Shown here: in pieces, positions 8,577 to 17,135 of the stretch | Layout of the letters: each line of letters opens with the position of its first letter | Numbering within the stretch: position 1 is the stretch's first letter | Source of the DNA: Paenibacillus donghaensis | GTDB lineage: Bacteria; Bacillota; Bacilli; Paenibacillales; Paenibacillaceae | Length of the DNA stretch: 64,000 nucleotides | Reading direction: 5' to 3' | Assembly: GCF_002192415.1 (NCBI RefSeq) | Contig: NZ_CP021780.1 | Location: 3,596,001 to 3,660,000 of the forward strand | The notes under the pieces: generated by a model | Told to the model about the DNA's origin: nothing | Databases searched by the model: none | The model's input: only the letters and a program-made list of their open reading frames with translations | Translations under genes and position numbers: made by a program

Positions 8577-8750
8577 ATTTGGAGTTGTGACAAAGATGGT
8601 TCCGATTTATTAACGGGAAACTTAATGGGGAACGATAGTTAAAAAAACAGCGTCAGTCTAGGACTTTATTCGTCCGTTTCACTTCCTCATTCTCAATTTC
8701 ATATATTGCGTAACGATTGCTTTTGAGCATGGTTCGAGACTTTAGGGCAA

Positions 8751-8934
8751 TTAACTGCGAAAGTGCAACTAATTCCTGCCGAATCATCATCCAACAGGCG
8801 ATTAAGTGCGATTCTGCAACTAATTTCGAATAAATGAGTCCTCTTACGCTCAAACGTCAGAATTAAGTGCCTTTTTGCAACTATTTACTCAAAAATGATA
8901 AAAAACTGCTAATTAGATGCGTATTCGCAACTAA
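8751..8934 (+). repeat. Four-palindrome intergenic element, copy A
   Basis: Four ~22-bp imperfect palindromes of the form TTAGATGC-N6-GCAACTAA begin at 8751, 8802, 8863 and 8913 (steps 51, 61, 50). The 39-base middle spacer contains TACGCTCAAACG. The stretch 8488-9114 between convergent genes otherwise holds only the terminator at 8536-8576; a short minus-strand reading frame at 8653-8853 runs through the repeats and is probably not a gene. Copies B (16834-17017, inverted) and C (46016-46199) share the architecture. Confidence 0.85.
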
Positions 8935-9114
8935 TTCATGAGTCAGAACCTTTGAAGCCACCACCGAGCGGTGTTTTCTGATGTTATCAGCATACCGCGG
9001 CCAAAACAGAAACCCATTTTGTACTTAAAAAAGCTCCAGATTGCTTCGAATCGGAATAGGTCGGCACTTCACTTGTCTTCTCAGCAACTAAACGCCTAAA
9101 AGTCTACGCTCCAA

Positions 9115-10845
9115 CTAGAACTGGCTGTTATACAGCCCCGCATAATAACCGCCTGTTGCCAGCAGTTGCTCATGCGTGCCACTTTCCACAATATCACCGT
9201 CCTTCATGAACAGAATCACATCCGCTTCACGAATCGTCGACAGGCGGTGAGCAATCACGAAGCTGGTGCGCCCGGCCATCATCGCCAGAAAAGCCTTCTG
9301 AATCCGCACCTCGGTCAGCGTATCAATACTGCTGGTCGCTTCATCCAGAATCAGCATCGGCGGATCAGCCAGCATGACACGGGCTATCGTCAGCAGCTGC
9401 TTCTGCCCTTGGGAGAGGTTGTCTCCCGAGGCGCTGATCTTCGTATCGTAGCCTTCCGGCAGGCGCTTGATGAAGCTGTGCGCATTAGCCGCCTTGGCAG
9501 CGGCCACGACCTCTTCGTCTGTAGCCTGCGCGCGGCCGTAAGCGATGTTCTCCTTGATGGTGCCGCCGAACAGCCAGGTCTCCTGCAGCACCATCCCGAA
9601 ATTCCGCCGCAGGCTGTCCCGCGTCAGGGTGTTGATGTTCACACCATCGATCGCGATGGTGCCGCTGTCTACTTCATAGAAGCGCATCAGGAGGTTAACC
9701 AGTGTTGTTTTGCCTGCTCCTGTCTGACCGACGATGGCTACGCGGGTACCTGGCTTGACCTCCAGGCTGAAGTCCTTAATCAACGGCCGGTCCCGTGAAT
9801 ACGCGAAGCTGATCCGGTTGAACGTAATGGTGCCCGCACCGTTACCCATCTCCGGTGCCCCCGGCGCTTCCGGACGTTCCGGCTCCAGGTCCAGCGTCGT
9901 GAAGATCCGCTGTGCAGAGGCTGTCGCCGATTGAAGCTGGGTTACCACACCGGTTATTTCATTGAACGGCTTGGCGAACAGGGTGGAGAAGATCAGGAAG
10001 CTGGACAGATCACCGACACTAAGATGGTTCATTATAACCAGCACACTGCCGATCATCGCGATTACAGAGAAGGTAATATTGTTCACCAGCCGGGTCGACG
10101 GATTAGACAACGAACCGATGAACTGGGATTTCATGCCCGTCTGATACAGCTCGTTATTCTGCCGCTCAAAATCTGCGAAAGCCCGTTCCTCAAATCCATA
10201 GGCTGTAACCACCTTCTGTCCTACCACCATCTCCTCGACATAGCCGTTCAGACCGCCTAGAATCCGCGCCTGCTCCCGGAACAGCTGCTGGGAGCGCTGG
10301 GTAATATATTTGGCTACGTAGAAGGAAGCGGGCGCTGACAGCAGCACTACAACCGTCATGACCGGGCTGATATAGAGCATCAGCGCCACGGCTCCCGCAA
10401 TGGTGATCACACCGGTCAGCAGTGTCGAGAAGCCCTGCAGCAGCCCGTCCGAGACGGCATCCATATCATTGACAAACCGGCTGATGCTGTCCCCCTGCGG
10501 GTGGTTGTCATGAAATTTAAGCGGCAGCACATTCAGCTTGTCGAACAGCTCACTGCGCATATCATAGATCGTACGGTAAGCTAAACGGTTGGTGTAATAG
10601 GTCAACAGCCAGCCAAAGAAGCTGCCGATGAAATAGACCGCTGCCAGTATACCCAGCAGCCGCAGTACAGCCGGGAAGTCAACCTCGCCCGGTCCGGTCA
10701 TGAAATCGACCGCCCGGCCGATCAGCAGCGGCCCGACCAGACTGGCCACCACGCTGAGTACCGCGAAGATGGCGGCGGCCAGCGAAATCCCCCGGTATTG
10801 CCTCATATATACCAATAGTCTGTTCCAGGTCTGTTTGTTATTCAT
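9115..10845 (-). CDS. Heterodimeric ABC exporter subunit, catalytic half
   Basis: A 576-residue half-transporter: six membrane helices in residues 1-300, then an ATPase domain. The ATPase motifs are canonical: Walker A GQTGAGKTT, signature LSQGQKQ, Walker B MLILDEATSS with catalytic Glu, and switch His in VIAHRLST. ATG at 10845 follows GGGAGG and overlaps the upstream ABC gene by 8 bases, indicating coupled translation. Its partner has a degenerate ATP site, so the two should form a heterodimer of the LmrCD/BmrCD/TM287-288 kind, exporting drugs, lipids or peptides. The substrate cannot be told from sequence. Confidence 0.9.
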   Translation of the reverse strand: MNNKQTWNRLLVYMRQYRGISLAAAIFAVLSVVASLVGPLLIGRAVDFMTGPGEVDFPAVLRLLGILAAVYFIGSFFGWLLTYYTNRLAYRTIYDMRSELFDKLNVLPLKFHDNHPQGDSISRFVNDMDAVSDGLLQGFSTLLTGVITIAGAVALMLYISPVMTVVVLLSAPASFYVAKYITQRSQQLFREQARILGGLNGYVEEMVVGQKVVTAYGFEERAFADFERQNNELYQTGMKSQFIGSLSNPSTRLVNNITFSVIAMIGSVLVIMNHLSVGDLSSFLIFSTLFAKPFNEITGVVTQLQSATASAQRIFTTLDLEPERPEAPGAPEMGNGAGTITFNRISFAYSRDRPLIKDFSLEVKPGTRVAIVGQTGAGKTTLVNLLMRFYEVDSGTIAIDGVNINTLTRDSLRRNFGMVLQETWLFGGTIKENIAYGRAQATDEEVVAAAKAANAHSFIKRLPEGYDTKISASGDNLSQGQKQLLTIARVMLADPPMLILDEATSSIDTLTEVRIQKAFLAMMAGRTSFVIAHRLSTIREADVILFMKDGDIVESGTHEQLLATGGYYAGLYNSQF

Positions 10846-12613
10846 TTGCTGCCTCCCTACTAGACAGCTGGGACAGGCAGATTTCCCTGTACTCCGCACA
10901 GCTGTCCATCAGTTGCTCATGCGTGCCCGTCCCGGCAATCCGCCCTTCCTCAAAGACAATGATCCGGTCCGCCTGCCGGACCGTGCTGACCCGCTGGGAT
11001 ACAACCAGCAGCGTAATCTCGCTGCTGCTCTCCTTCAGCGAGCGCCGCAGGGCCGCATCGGTGGCGAAATCCAGCGCGCTGGACGAGTCGTCCAGGATCA
11101 GGATCGGCGGCTGGCCCACAACTGCTCGGGCGATGGTCAGCCGCTGCTTCTGCCCGCCGGACAGATTCAGTCCGCCGCGCGATACCTGGGTGTTCAGGCC
11201 GTCAGGGAGTTTGCTGACGAATTCTTCCGCCTGGGCGATGCGCAGCGCTGCTGCGATTTCCTCTGCGGCAGCGCCCTCCTTGCCCCAGCGGATATTGTCG
11301 GCAATCGTGCCGGTGAACAGCATCGCTTTTTGCGGCACCATCCCGATCTGCTCCCGCAGCTGCCTAAGCTTGTAATCCTTGACATTCTGTCCGCCAACCT
11401 GAACTTCACCCTCCAATACATCATAGAAACGGGGAATCAGGTTGACGAAGGTTGATTTGCCTGAGCCTGTACTGCCGATCAGTCCCACGGTTTCCCCGCG
11501 TTGAATGACCGCCGACACATCCTTCAGCGCATATTCACCGGTCTTGTTGTATCCGAACGACACATGCTCAAAGCGGATCGCCGGAACACTGTTTGCTGCG
11601 GCTGCTGCCTGGATCTGCTCTGAAGCCGCACCAGCCTGCGGAATCCGCGCTGCAGCTGAATCTGAAATCGAAGCCGTGACTGCCAGCACCTCATTTACGC
11701 GGCTCGCGGACGAGGAAGCTTTGGTGAAGATGATCACCAGGTTGGAGACAACGATCAGCGCCAGCAGGATCTGGGTGACATAGTTGATGAAAGCAATGAT
11801 CTCGCCCTGTGAGAGACGACCGCCATCGATATGGATGCCCCCGACCCACAGGATGGCAATAATAGCCGCATTGACCACCAGCGTAGTCAGTGGCCCCAGC
11901 CAGGCCGCTATCCGGCCGACCCGGATCGCCGTCGCCGTCAGATCCTCGGAAGCGGCGCGAAAGCGCTGCTGCTCCTGGCGGCTTTTGGCAAACGCACGGA
12001 TCACGCGGATCCCTGACAGATTCTCGCTCAGCACCAGCGCAAGCCTGTCCAGCTTCTGCTGGTATTTGCGGTAGAGCGGCGAGGTGCGTGTAATGATCAG
12101 ATACAGGATGATGCCAAACACCGGTGTAGCCGCCAGCAGAATCAGTGACAGCCGGAAATCGAGCAGCATCGACATGATGATTGCTCCAATACAGATGAAC
12201 GGCGCACGGATTACCAGCCGGATCAGCATCGCCACCGCCAGTTGCAGCTGGTTGACATCGCTTGTGATCCGGTTGATCAGCGAGGACGCACCAAAGGTAT
12301 CCAGCTCCGCATAGGACAGGCCGGTAATATGCCGGAACAGCTTATTGCGCAGGTTCGTGCCGAAGCCCTGAGAAGCGCGCGCAGCGTAATACTGGCAGAT
12401 CATGGAGCAGCCGAAGCCAAGCACTGACATTAACACCATCAGCCCTCCCATCCTGTACACATATCCGCTGTCCTGGTTGCCGATGCCGTTATTGATAATG
12501 AGGGCGACAATCGTCGGCAGCAGCAGCTCAAGGATCGCCTCGAGCAGCTTGAAGATAGGTCCGATGATTGCCTCTTTCCGGTAAGGTTTTAGATATACTG
12601 CAATTTTGAACAC
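10838..12613 (-). CDS. Heterodimeric ABC exporter subunit, degenerate-site half
   Basis: A 591-residue half-transporter with six N-terminal membrane helices (to about residue 300) and an ATPase domain. Walker A is GSTGSGKST and the signature LSGGQKQR is intact. The residue after Walker B is Asp rather than Glu (LILDDSSSALD), and the switch His is replaced by Gln (VVSQRVST). Those two changes mark the non-hydrolysing composite site of heterodimeric exporters. A linker rich in Ala (AAAAANSV) precedes the ATPase domain. It overlaps the downstream ABC gene by 8 bases, and no third gene is attached. Confidence 0.9.
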   Translation of the reverse strand: MFKIAVYLKPYRKEAIIGPIFKLLEAILELLLPTIVALIINNGIGNQDSGYVYRMGGLMVLMSVLGFGCSMICQYYAARASQGFGTNLRNKLFRHITGLSYAELDTFGASSLINRITSDVNQLQLAVAMLIRLVIRAPFICIGAIIMSMLLDFRLSLILLAATPVFGIILYLIITRTSPLYRKYQQKLDRLALVLSENLSGIRVIRAFAKSRQEQQRFRAASEDLTATAIRVGRIAAWLGPLTTLVVNAAIIAILWVGGIHIDGGRLSQGEIIAFINYVTQILLALIVVSNLVIIFTKASSSASRVNEVLAVTASISDSAAARIPQAGAASEQIQAAAAANSVPAIRFEHVSFGYNKTGEYALKDVSAVIQRGETVGLIGSTGSGKSTFVNLIPRFYDVLEGEVQVGGQNVKDYKLRQLREQIGMVPQKAMLFTGTIADNIRWGKEGAAAEEIAAALRIAQAEEFVSKLPDGLNTQVSRGGLNLSGGQKQRLTIARAVVGQPPILILDDSSSALDFATDAALRRSLKESSSEITLLVVSQRVSTVRQADRIIVFEEGRIAGTGTHEQLMDSCAEYREICLSQLSSREAANE

Positions 12614-12754
12614 AACAATTCACACCCAATATTAATAGTATTGTAGAACCTGAATTATGTAAGCATCAATTATGATTATGCCATATCTGCTTTCATATTC
12701 ATACACCGCTTCATACACCGTCCTGCGGGACAGGCTTCAATATAGTCATAAAAA

Positions 12755-12786
12755 CAAATCCCCCCGGCTGCCCGGGAGGGAATTTG
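12755..12786 (-). terminator. Terminator after htpG
   Basis: On the minus strand CAAATTCCCTCCCGGGC pairs with GCCGGGGGGATTTG and is followed by TTTTTATG, about 30 bases after the htpG stop. Confidence 0.85.
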
Positions 12787-12816
12787 CATGGATACGATAT
12801 CCGTAACGGACACCGT

Positions 12817-14700
12817 TTAGACCATAATTTTGCAGATATCGTTGGTGAACTGCACCGGATCATTGACCTGCAAACCTTCGATCAGGAGCGCCTGATTGTA
12901 GAGCAGATGCGTGTACAGGGCAAGCTTCTCTTGATCCTTATCGGACGCAGCCTTCAGCGACTGGAACACCTCATGATGAATGTTGATTTCCAGCACCTTG
13001 TCCGCTTCCACTTCCTGGCCGCCGTTAGGCATCGACTTCAGGATTTTCTCCATTTCAATCGTCAGCTCGCCTTCTGTGGACAGGCAGACCGGATGCGTCT
13101 TCAGCCGCTTGGAGGCTTTGACATTCTTGACCTTGCCGGACAGGATGCCCTTCATCGCTTCAAAAAGCTCCTTGTTCTCATTCTCTTCCGCTTCCGTTGG
13201 CTTGTCCGCCGCATCCGCTTCGATTCCGAGGTCGCCGCTGGAGACCGATTTGAATTCTTTTTCCTTATAGGACTGGATCATCTTGATCGCAAATTCATCA
13301 ATATCGTCGGTGAAATAGAGAATCTCAAATCCCTTATCGGAAACCATTTCCGTCTGCGGCAGCTTCTCAATCCGTTCGATCGACTCACCGGAAGCGTAAT
13401 AGATGAACTTCTGGTCTTCAGGCATTCCCGATACATATTCGTCCAGCGTAACCAGCTTCTTCTCCTTGGAGGTGTGGAACATCAGCAGGTCCTGCAGCGT
13501 ATCCTTGTGCATGCCGTAATCGTTGTAGACCCCGAATTTCAGCTGTCTGCCAAAAGACTTGTAGAACAGTTCATATTTGTCTCTCTCGTCCTTCAAGAGG
13601 CTCTGCAGCTGGCCCTTGACCTTGTTCTTGATATTCTTCGCGATCAGCGTCAGCTGGCGGTCATGCTGCAGCATCTCACGGGAGATGTTCAGCGACAGAT
13701 CCTCGGAATCGACCATTCCTTTGACGAAGCTAAAGTAGTCCGGCAGCAGATCGCCGCATTTGTTCATAATCAGCACGCCGTTTGAGTACAGCTCCAGCCC
13801 TTTTTCATACTCTTTGGTGTAGTAGTCAAAAGGGGTGTTCTCCGGGATAAACAGAATCGCGTTGTAAACCACGGCACCGTCGGCGCTGATGTGGATATGC
13901 TTAAGCGGCTTGTCGAAGCCGTAACGTTTCTCTGCATAGAAGTTGTCGTAATCTTCAGCGGTCAGCTCGTTTTTGTTCTTACGCCAGATCGGCACCATGC
14001 TGTTGACCGTCTGCTCCTGGACAATTTCTTCGAATTCGCCTTCGGCGCCTTCCTTGGGCTTCTGCTCCTTGACGTCCATCTTGATCGGGAAGCGGATAAA
14101 GTCGGAGTATTTCTTGATGATCGACTTCAGGCGGTATTCTTCCAGATACTCGTCGTATTGGTCGTCTTCGGTGTTCTCTTTGATCTTCAGCGTAACGATG
14201 GTACCTACGGTGTCCTTCTCGTAAGGCTCAATCGTATACCCGTCCGCACCCTTCGATTCCCATTTAAAAGCTTCTGCGCTGCCCAGCGCCTTGCTCACCA
14301 CCGTCACATCATCCGCCACCATAAACGAGGAATAGAAGCCTACCCCAAACTGGCCGATAATGTTGTGTCCGTCCTGGGCTTCGTTCTCTTTCTTAAAAGC
14401 TAGCGAGCCACTCTTGGCGATAATACCCAGATTGTTCTCCAGCTCCTCCTGGGTCATCCCGATTCCGGAATCCTCAATCGTCAGCGTTCTGGTCGCCTTA
14501 TCGGCGGTTACTTTAATGTAATAATCCTCTTTATTGAACACCAGGCCTTCATCGGAGAGGGCTTTGTAATAGATTTTGTCAATGGCGTCACTTGCATTGG
14601 AGATCAGTTCGCGCAGGAAAATTTCCCGCTGGGTGTAGATGGAGTTAATCATCATTTCAAGCAATCGTTTGGATTCCGCTTTGAACTCTTTTTTAGCCAT
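12817..14700 (-). CDS. htpG: Chaperone protein HtpG (Hsp90)
   Basis: A 627-residue cytoplasmic Hsp90. The N-terminal GHKL ATPase domain (to about 230) shows [12 protein letters not shown], the DSGIGMT motif and [13 protein letters not shown]. The middle domain carries the catalytic Arg region ([10 protein letters not shown] near 350), and a C-terminal dimerisation domain follows. Length matches bacterial HtpG. GGAGATTTACG precedes the ATG. It is a single-gene unit: a sigma-A promoter and a perfect CIRCE operator lie upstream and a strong terminator downstream, so it should be repressed by HrcA and induced by heat. B. subtilis htpG is not CIRCE-controlled, so this arrangement differs from that model. 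Confidence 0.97.
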   Translation of the reverse strand: MAKKEFKAESKRLLEMMINSIYTQREIFLRELISNASDAIDKIYYKALSDEGLVFNKEDYYIKVTADKATRTLTIEDSGIGMTQEELENNLGIIAKSGSLAFKKENEAQDGHNIIGQFGVGFYSSFMVADDVTVVSKALGSAEAFKWESKGADGYTIEPYEKDTVGTIVTLKIKENTEDDQYDEYLEEYRLKSIIKKYSDFIRFPIKMDVKEQKPKEGAEGEFEEIVQEQTVNSMVPIWRKNKNELTAEDYDNFYAEKRYGFDKPLKHIHISADGAVVYNAILFIPENTPFDYYTKEYEKGLELYSNGVLIMNKCGDLLPDYFSFVKGMVDSEDLSLNISREMLQHDRQLTLIAKNIKNKVKGQLQSLLKDERDKYELFYKSFGRQLKFGVYNDYGMHKDTLQDLLMFHTSKEKKLVTLDEYVSGMPEDQKFIYYASGESIERIEKLPQTEMVSDKGFEILYFTDDIDEFAIKMIQSYKEKEFKSVSSGDLGIEADAADKPTEAEENENKELFEAMKGILSGKVKNVKASKRLKTHPVCLSTEGELTIEMEKILKSMPNGGQEVEADKVLEINIHHEVFQSLKAASDKDQEKLALYTHLLYNQALLIEGLQVNDPVQFTNDICKIMV

Positions 14701-14750
14701 GAATACGTAAATCTCCTTTCAGAATAAACAGTTTGTCCAGCATCGAAGTG

Positions 14751-14777
14751 TTAGCACTCCGCTATCATGAGTGCTAA
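14751..14777 (-). promoter_or_regulatory. CIRCE operator (HrcA-binding) upstream of htpG
   Basis: TTAGCACTC-N9-GAGTGCTAA is present with no mismatch. It lies about 50 bases upstream of the htpG ATG and just downstream of the -10 element, the usual place for HrcA repression. Confidence 0.95.
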
Positions 14778-14787
14778 TCCTTCTTTT

Positions 14788-14816
14788 ATATAACACGATC
14801 TGTTTTTTGTTGTCAA
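14788..14816 (-). promoter_or_regulatory. Sigma-A promoter of htpG
   Basis: On the minus strand TTGACA (14811-14816) and TTATAT (14788-14793) are separated by exactly 17 bases. The -35 element abuts the stop codon of the upstream LysR gene. Confidence 0.85.
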
Positions 14817-14820
14817 TATC

Positions 14821-15735
14821 TTACTCAGAAATAGCCGGTTTCAAGGCCGCAGCCTCTGCCTGGGCATCCGCCAGCAGCATCTGAATCAGAAATTGCAAGG
14901 GCTGTGACTTCCACTTCTTGGGATGAAGCAGCAGTTGCAGATCCAGATAAATCTCCGGGTGCACAAAAGGCAAGGCCGTCAGCGAGCCGCGCCGGATCTC
15001 CTCTTCCGCCACAATCCTTGGCAAAAGCGCAATGCCCAGCCCGTTCATCACACAGCGCTTGATCGCCTCCAGATTGGACAGCTCGAAGCCGATCCGGAAA
15101 TTGATGCCATGTGTCTTGAGCAGATTCTCGAACAGGCTGCGGTAGATGCAGCTCTCCTCGGAGACGATGAACTCGCAATTGTTGAGATCCGGCAGCGTGA
15201 CATTCGGCTGAAGCGCCAGACTATGGCTGCTTGGTGCGACAAGCACCAGCGGCTCCTCGCGGATGGTGGTACGCTCCAGCTGTGAATCCGCCGTGCCCCG
15301 GTCCAGCATCAAGCCAATATCGACCTCGCCGTCTTTGATTTTGGACAACAGATTCGCTTCTTGTTCGGTCTGCAGATGAATGTTCAGCCCCGGAAACTTC
15401 GTACGGAGCTGCTGCAGGAACGGCGGCAGATAGAAGGCAGCGAGCGAATCAATGGTGCCAATCGTCAGTGTTCCCCCGATCTGCTGGGCAATGGTTTCCT
15501 TGGACCGGTCATACAGATCCAGTATCTCCACAAACAGCTTCAGCAGCTCTTCCCCCGGCGGGGTAAGCCGCAGCTGTCTGCCATGCCGCTCGATCAGCGG
15601 AACCCCATATTCCTTCTCGATCTTCTGAATCTGCATGGTGACACTGGACTGGGCATAACCCAGCTCCTCGGCAGCCCGTGTGAAGCTCTGCCGCTTCGCC
15701 ACTTCACGAAAGGTTCTTAAATAGGTTAAATCCAT
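14821..15735 (-). CDS. LysR-family transcriptional regulator
   Basis: A 304-residue LysR regulator. The winged helix-turn-helix is at residues 1-60 (FREVAKRQSFTRAAEELGYAQSSVTMQIQKIEKEYGVPLIER). The two-lobed effector domain is about 88-290 (GGTLTIGTIDSLAAFYLPPFL; later IGFELSNLEAIKRCVMNGLGIALLP). It is divergent from a dapA-like gene with a 120-base shared promoter region containing a palindrome, the classic LysR-target arrangement. It probably controls that gene and itself. The effector is unknown; a dihydrodipicolinate-type or sialate/ketoacid substrate of the neighbour is a guess. Confidence 0.92.
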   Translation of the reverse strand: MDLTYLRTFREVAKRQSFTRAAEELGYAQSSVTMQIQKIEKEYGVPLIERHGRQLRLTPPGEELLKLFVEILDLYDRSKETIAQQIGGTLTIGTIDSLAAFYLPPFLQQLRTKFPGLNIHLQTEQEANLLSKIKDGEVDIGLMLDRGTADSQLERTTIREEPLVLVAPSSHSLALQPNVTLPDLNNCEFIVSEESCIYRSLFENLLKTHGINFRIGFELSNLEAIKRCVMNGLGIALLPRIVAEEEIRRGSLTALPFVHPEIYLDLQLLLHPKKWKSQPLQFLIQMLLADAQAEAAALKPAISE

Positions 15736-15749
15736 GACCTCACCCTAAC

Positions 15750-15764
15750 ATCAACATTATTGAT
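15750..15764. promoter_or_regulatory. Probable LysR operator
   Basis: ATCAA-N5-TTGAT, a 15-bp dyad, lies between the divergent LysR and dapA-like genes, close to the LysR start codon. LysR proteins typically bind such short interrupted dyads. Confidence 0.55.
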
Positions 15765-15855
15765 GATACCTATCACTTATTATAGCTAACGCCGATGAAA
15801 TAATCCATGTTAGAGTATGATTAGAAGAACTAAATCTTTTGGAGGCCGATAATTT

Positions 15856-16755
15856 ATGTTAACAGAACAGCAGATTTATGGAGTGTACGTACCTGTAGTA
15901 ACCCCGTTCAGCACTGCCGGTGAAGTTGATCTGGATTCGTATCAGCGTTATGTGAAGAACATAGTCAACAACAGCATTCAAGGTCTGGTCGTCAATGGGA
16001 CTACTGGAGAATCCCCAACCGTATCTCTGGATGAACTGCAGCTTCTGGTCGGCGTATCCCGTGAGTTATTGAAATCCACAACGATTCCGCTGGTCGTGGG
16101 TACCGGCACGAATGATACACGCTCCACCGTGAAGCGGACAGAGCTGGCCGCCAATCTTGGCGCTGATGCCGCGCTGGTCGTTGTGCCTTATTACAGCCGC
16201 CCCTCGCAGGAAGGCATCATTGCCCACTTCCGCAAGGCGGCAGAGGTAGGCCTGCCGATCATTGCCTATGACATTCCGGGCCGTTCCGGCGTAGGCATGA
16301 CCCTGGATACGGCGCGGACCATCCTCGAGATGGAGCATGTCGTTGGCCTGAAGGACTGCTCCGGCAGTCCGAACCTGGTAACCGAGCTGGCCCGTCTGCG
16401 CTCCAAGCCGGTATTATGCGGCGATGATCTGCATTTCCTGGAGATGCTCGGCTGTGGTGCTGCCGGCGGCATGCTGGCTTCCGCCAATGTGCAGACCGCC
16501 GATTTCCTGCAGATCTACCATTATTTCGCCGCTGGTCAGCAGGAGCTGGCTGAAGCCGCCTTTGAACAGCTGCGCTCCTTGATGACCCTGCTGTTCAAGG
16601 AATCCAATCCGGCTCCGATCAAATGGCTGCTCCAGGAGCAGGGCGAGATCGCCTCGGATACACTGCGGCTGCCCCTGACCTCCATCACAAGCGCACTGGC
16701 CGAGGAGCTGCAGGTTCATCTGCAACAGCCGGATGCGGTCAGGCTGACTTCCTGA
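15856..16755 (+). CDS. DapA-family aldolase/lyase (second dihydrodipicolinate-synthase-like gene)
   Basis: A 299-residue TIM-barrel class I aldolase of the DapA/NAL family. It has GTTGESPT (residues 43-50), the Tyr of IAYDIPGRSG, and the Schiff-base Lys in HVVGLKDCSG, so it is expected to be active. GGAGG lies eight bases before ATG. A second family member at 46309-47184 sits in the lysine/dipicolinate cluster and is the better dapA. This copy stands alone opposite a LysR regulator, which points to a conditional or different role, for example another keto-acid aldolase. Automatic annotation as dapA would be tempting but is not proved. Confidence 0.8.
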   Translation: MLTEQQIYGVYVPVVTPFSTAGEVDLDSYQRYVKNIVNNSIQGLVVNGTTGESPTVSLDELQLLVGVSRELLKSTTIPLVVGTGTNDTRSTVKRTELAANLGADAALVVVPYYSRPSQEGIIAHFRKAAEVGLPIIAYDIPGRSGVGMTLDTARTILEMEHVVGLKDCSGSPNLVTELARLRSKPVLCGDDLHFLEMLGCGAAGGMLASANVQTADFLQIYHYFAAGQQELAEAAFEQLRSLMTLLFKESNPAPIKWLLQEQGEIASDTLRLPLTSITSALAEELQVHLQQPDAVRLTS

Positions 16756-16784
16756 TTGCGAGAATTGCATACTAATTTTATTGA

Positions 16785-16828
16785 GAAGGTTATCTGCGGA
16801 GTTAGACTCTCCGGGATAACCTTTTTTT
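16785..16828 (+). terminator. Terminator after the second dapA-like gene
   Basis: AAGGTTATC-x2-CGGAG / CTCCG-x-GATAACC hairpin followed by TTTTTTT. Confidence 0.92.
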
Positions 16829-16833
16829 GTGTA

Positions 16834-17017
16834 TAGAGTGCAAATCAGCACTTAAATCCGCACAAATGTGAGTTTTTGAGGAAATAAGTGCCAAAGCGCA
16901 ACTAAATTCCCACACCGGAGCGTTAACTGCTCAATTTGGCAGAATTAGATGCACTTTTGCACTAAAACTAGTTGAAAGTCTGAAATGAGACGAAATTAGT
17001 TGCTGGTTTGCACTTAA
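16834..17017 (-). repeat. Four-palindrome intergenic element, copy B (inverted)
   Basis: Palindromes begin at 16834, 16884, 16945 and 16996 (steps 50, 61, 51), the mirror order of copies A and C. The reverse complement of the 39-base middle spacer carries AACGCTCC, also present in copy C. It lies between two terminators in a convergent gap; the gene-free stretch 16756-17135 holds nothing else. Confidence 0.85.
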
Positions 17018-17094
17018 CTGTTAGGCCGGGGTGCGCTCGATACTCAGGCAGGCTTGGCCTCCAGCATTTCTGCATTCAGGAAATATACGCAGCA

Positions 17095-17126
17095 AAAAAC
17101 CGCCAGGATCCCATCCCGGCGGCTGT
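17095..17126 (-). terminator. Terminator after the DEAD-box helicase gene
   Basis: On the minus strand AGCCGCCGGGAT pairs with ATCCTGGCGG and is followed by TTTTTTGC, ten bases after the stop. Confidence 0.88.
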
Positions 17127-17135
17127 TACATACAA

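Noticed and set aside
8653..8853. 66-codon minus-strand frame
   Set aside because: It runs through the palindromes of repeat copy A and has no good start site; similar frames appear by chance in such repeats.
12784..13785. 333-codon plus-strand open frame
   Set aside because: Opposite htpG; composition mirrors the chaperone gene.
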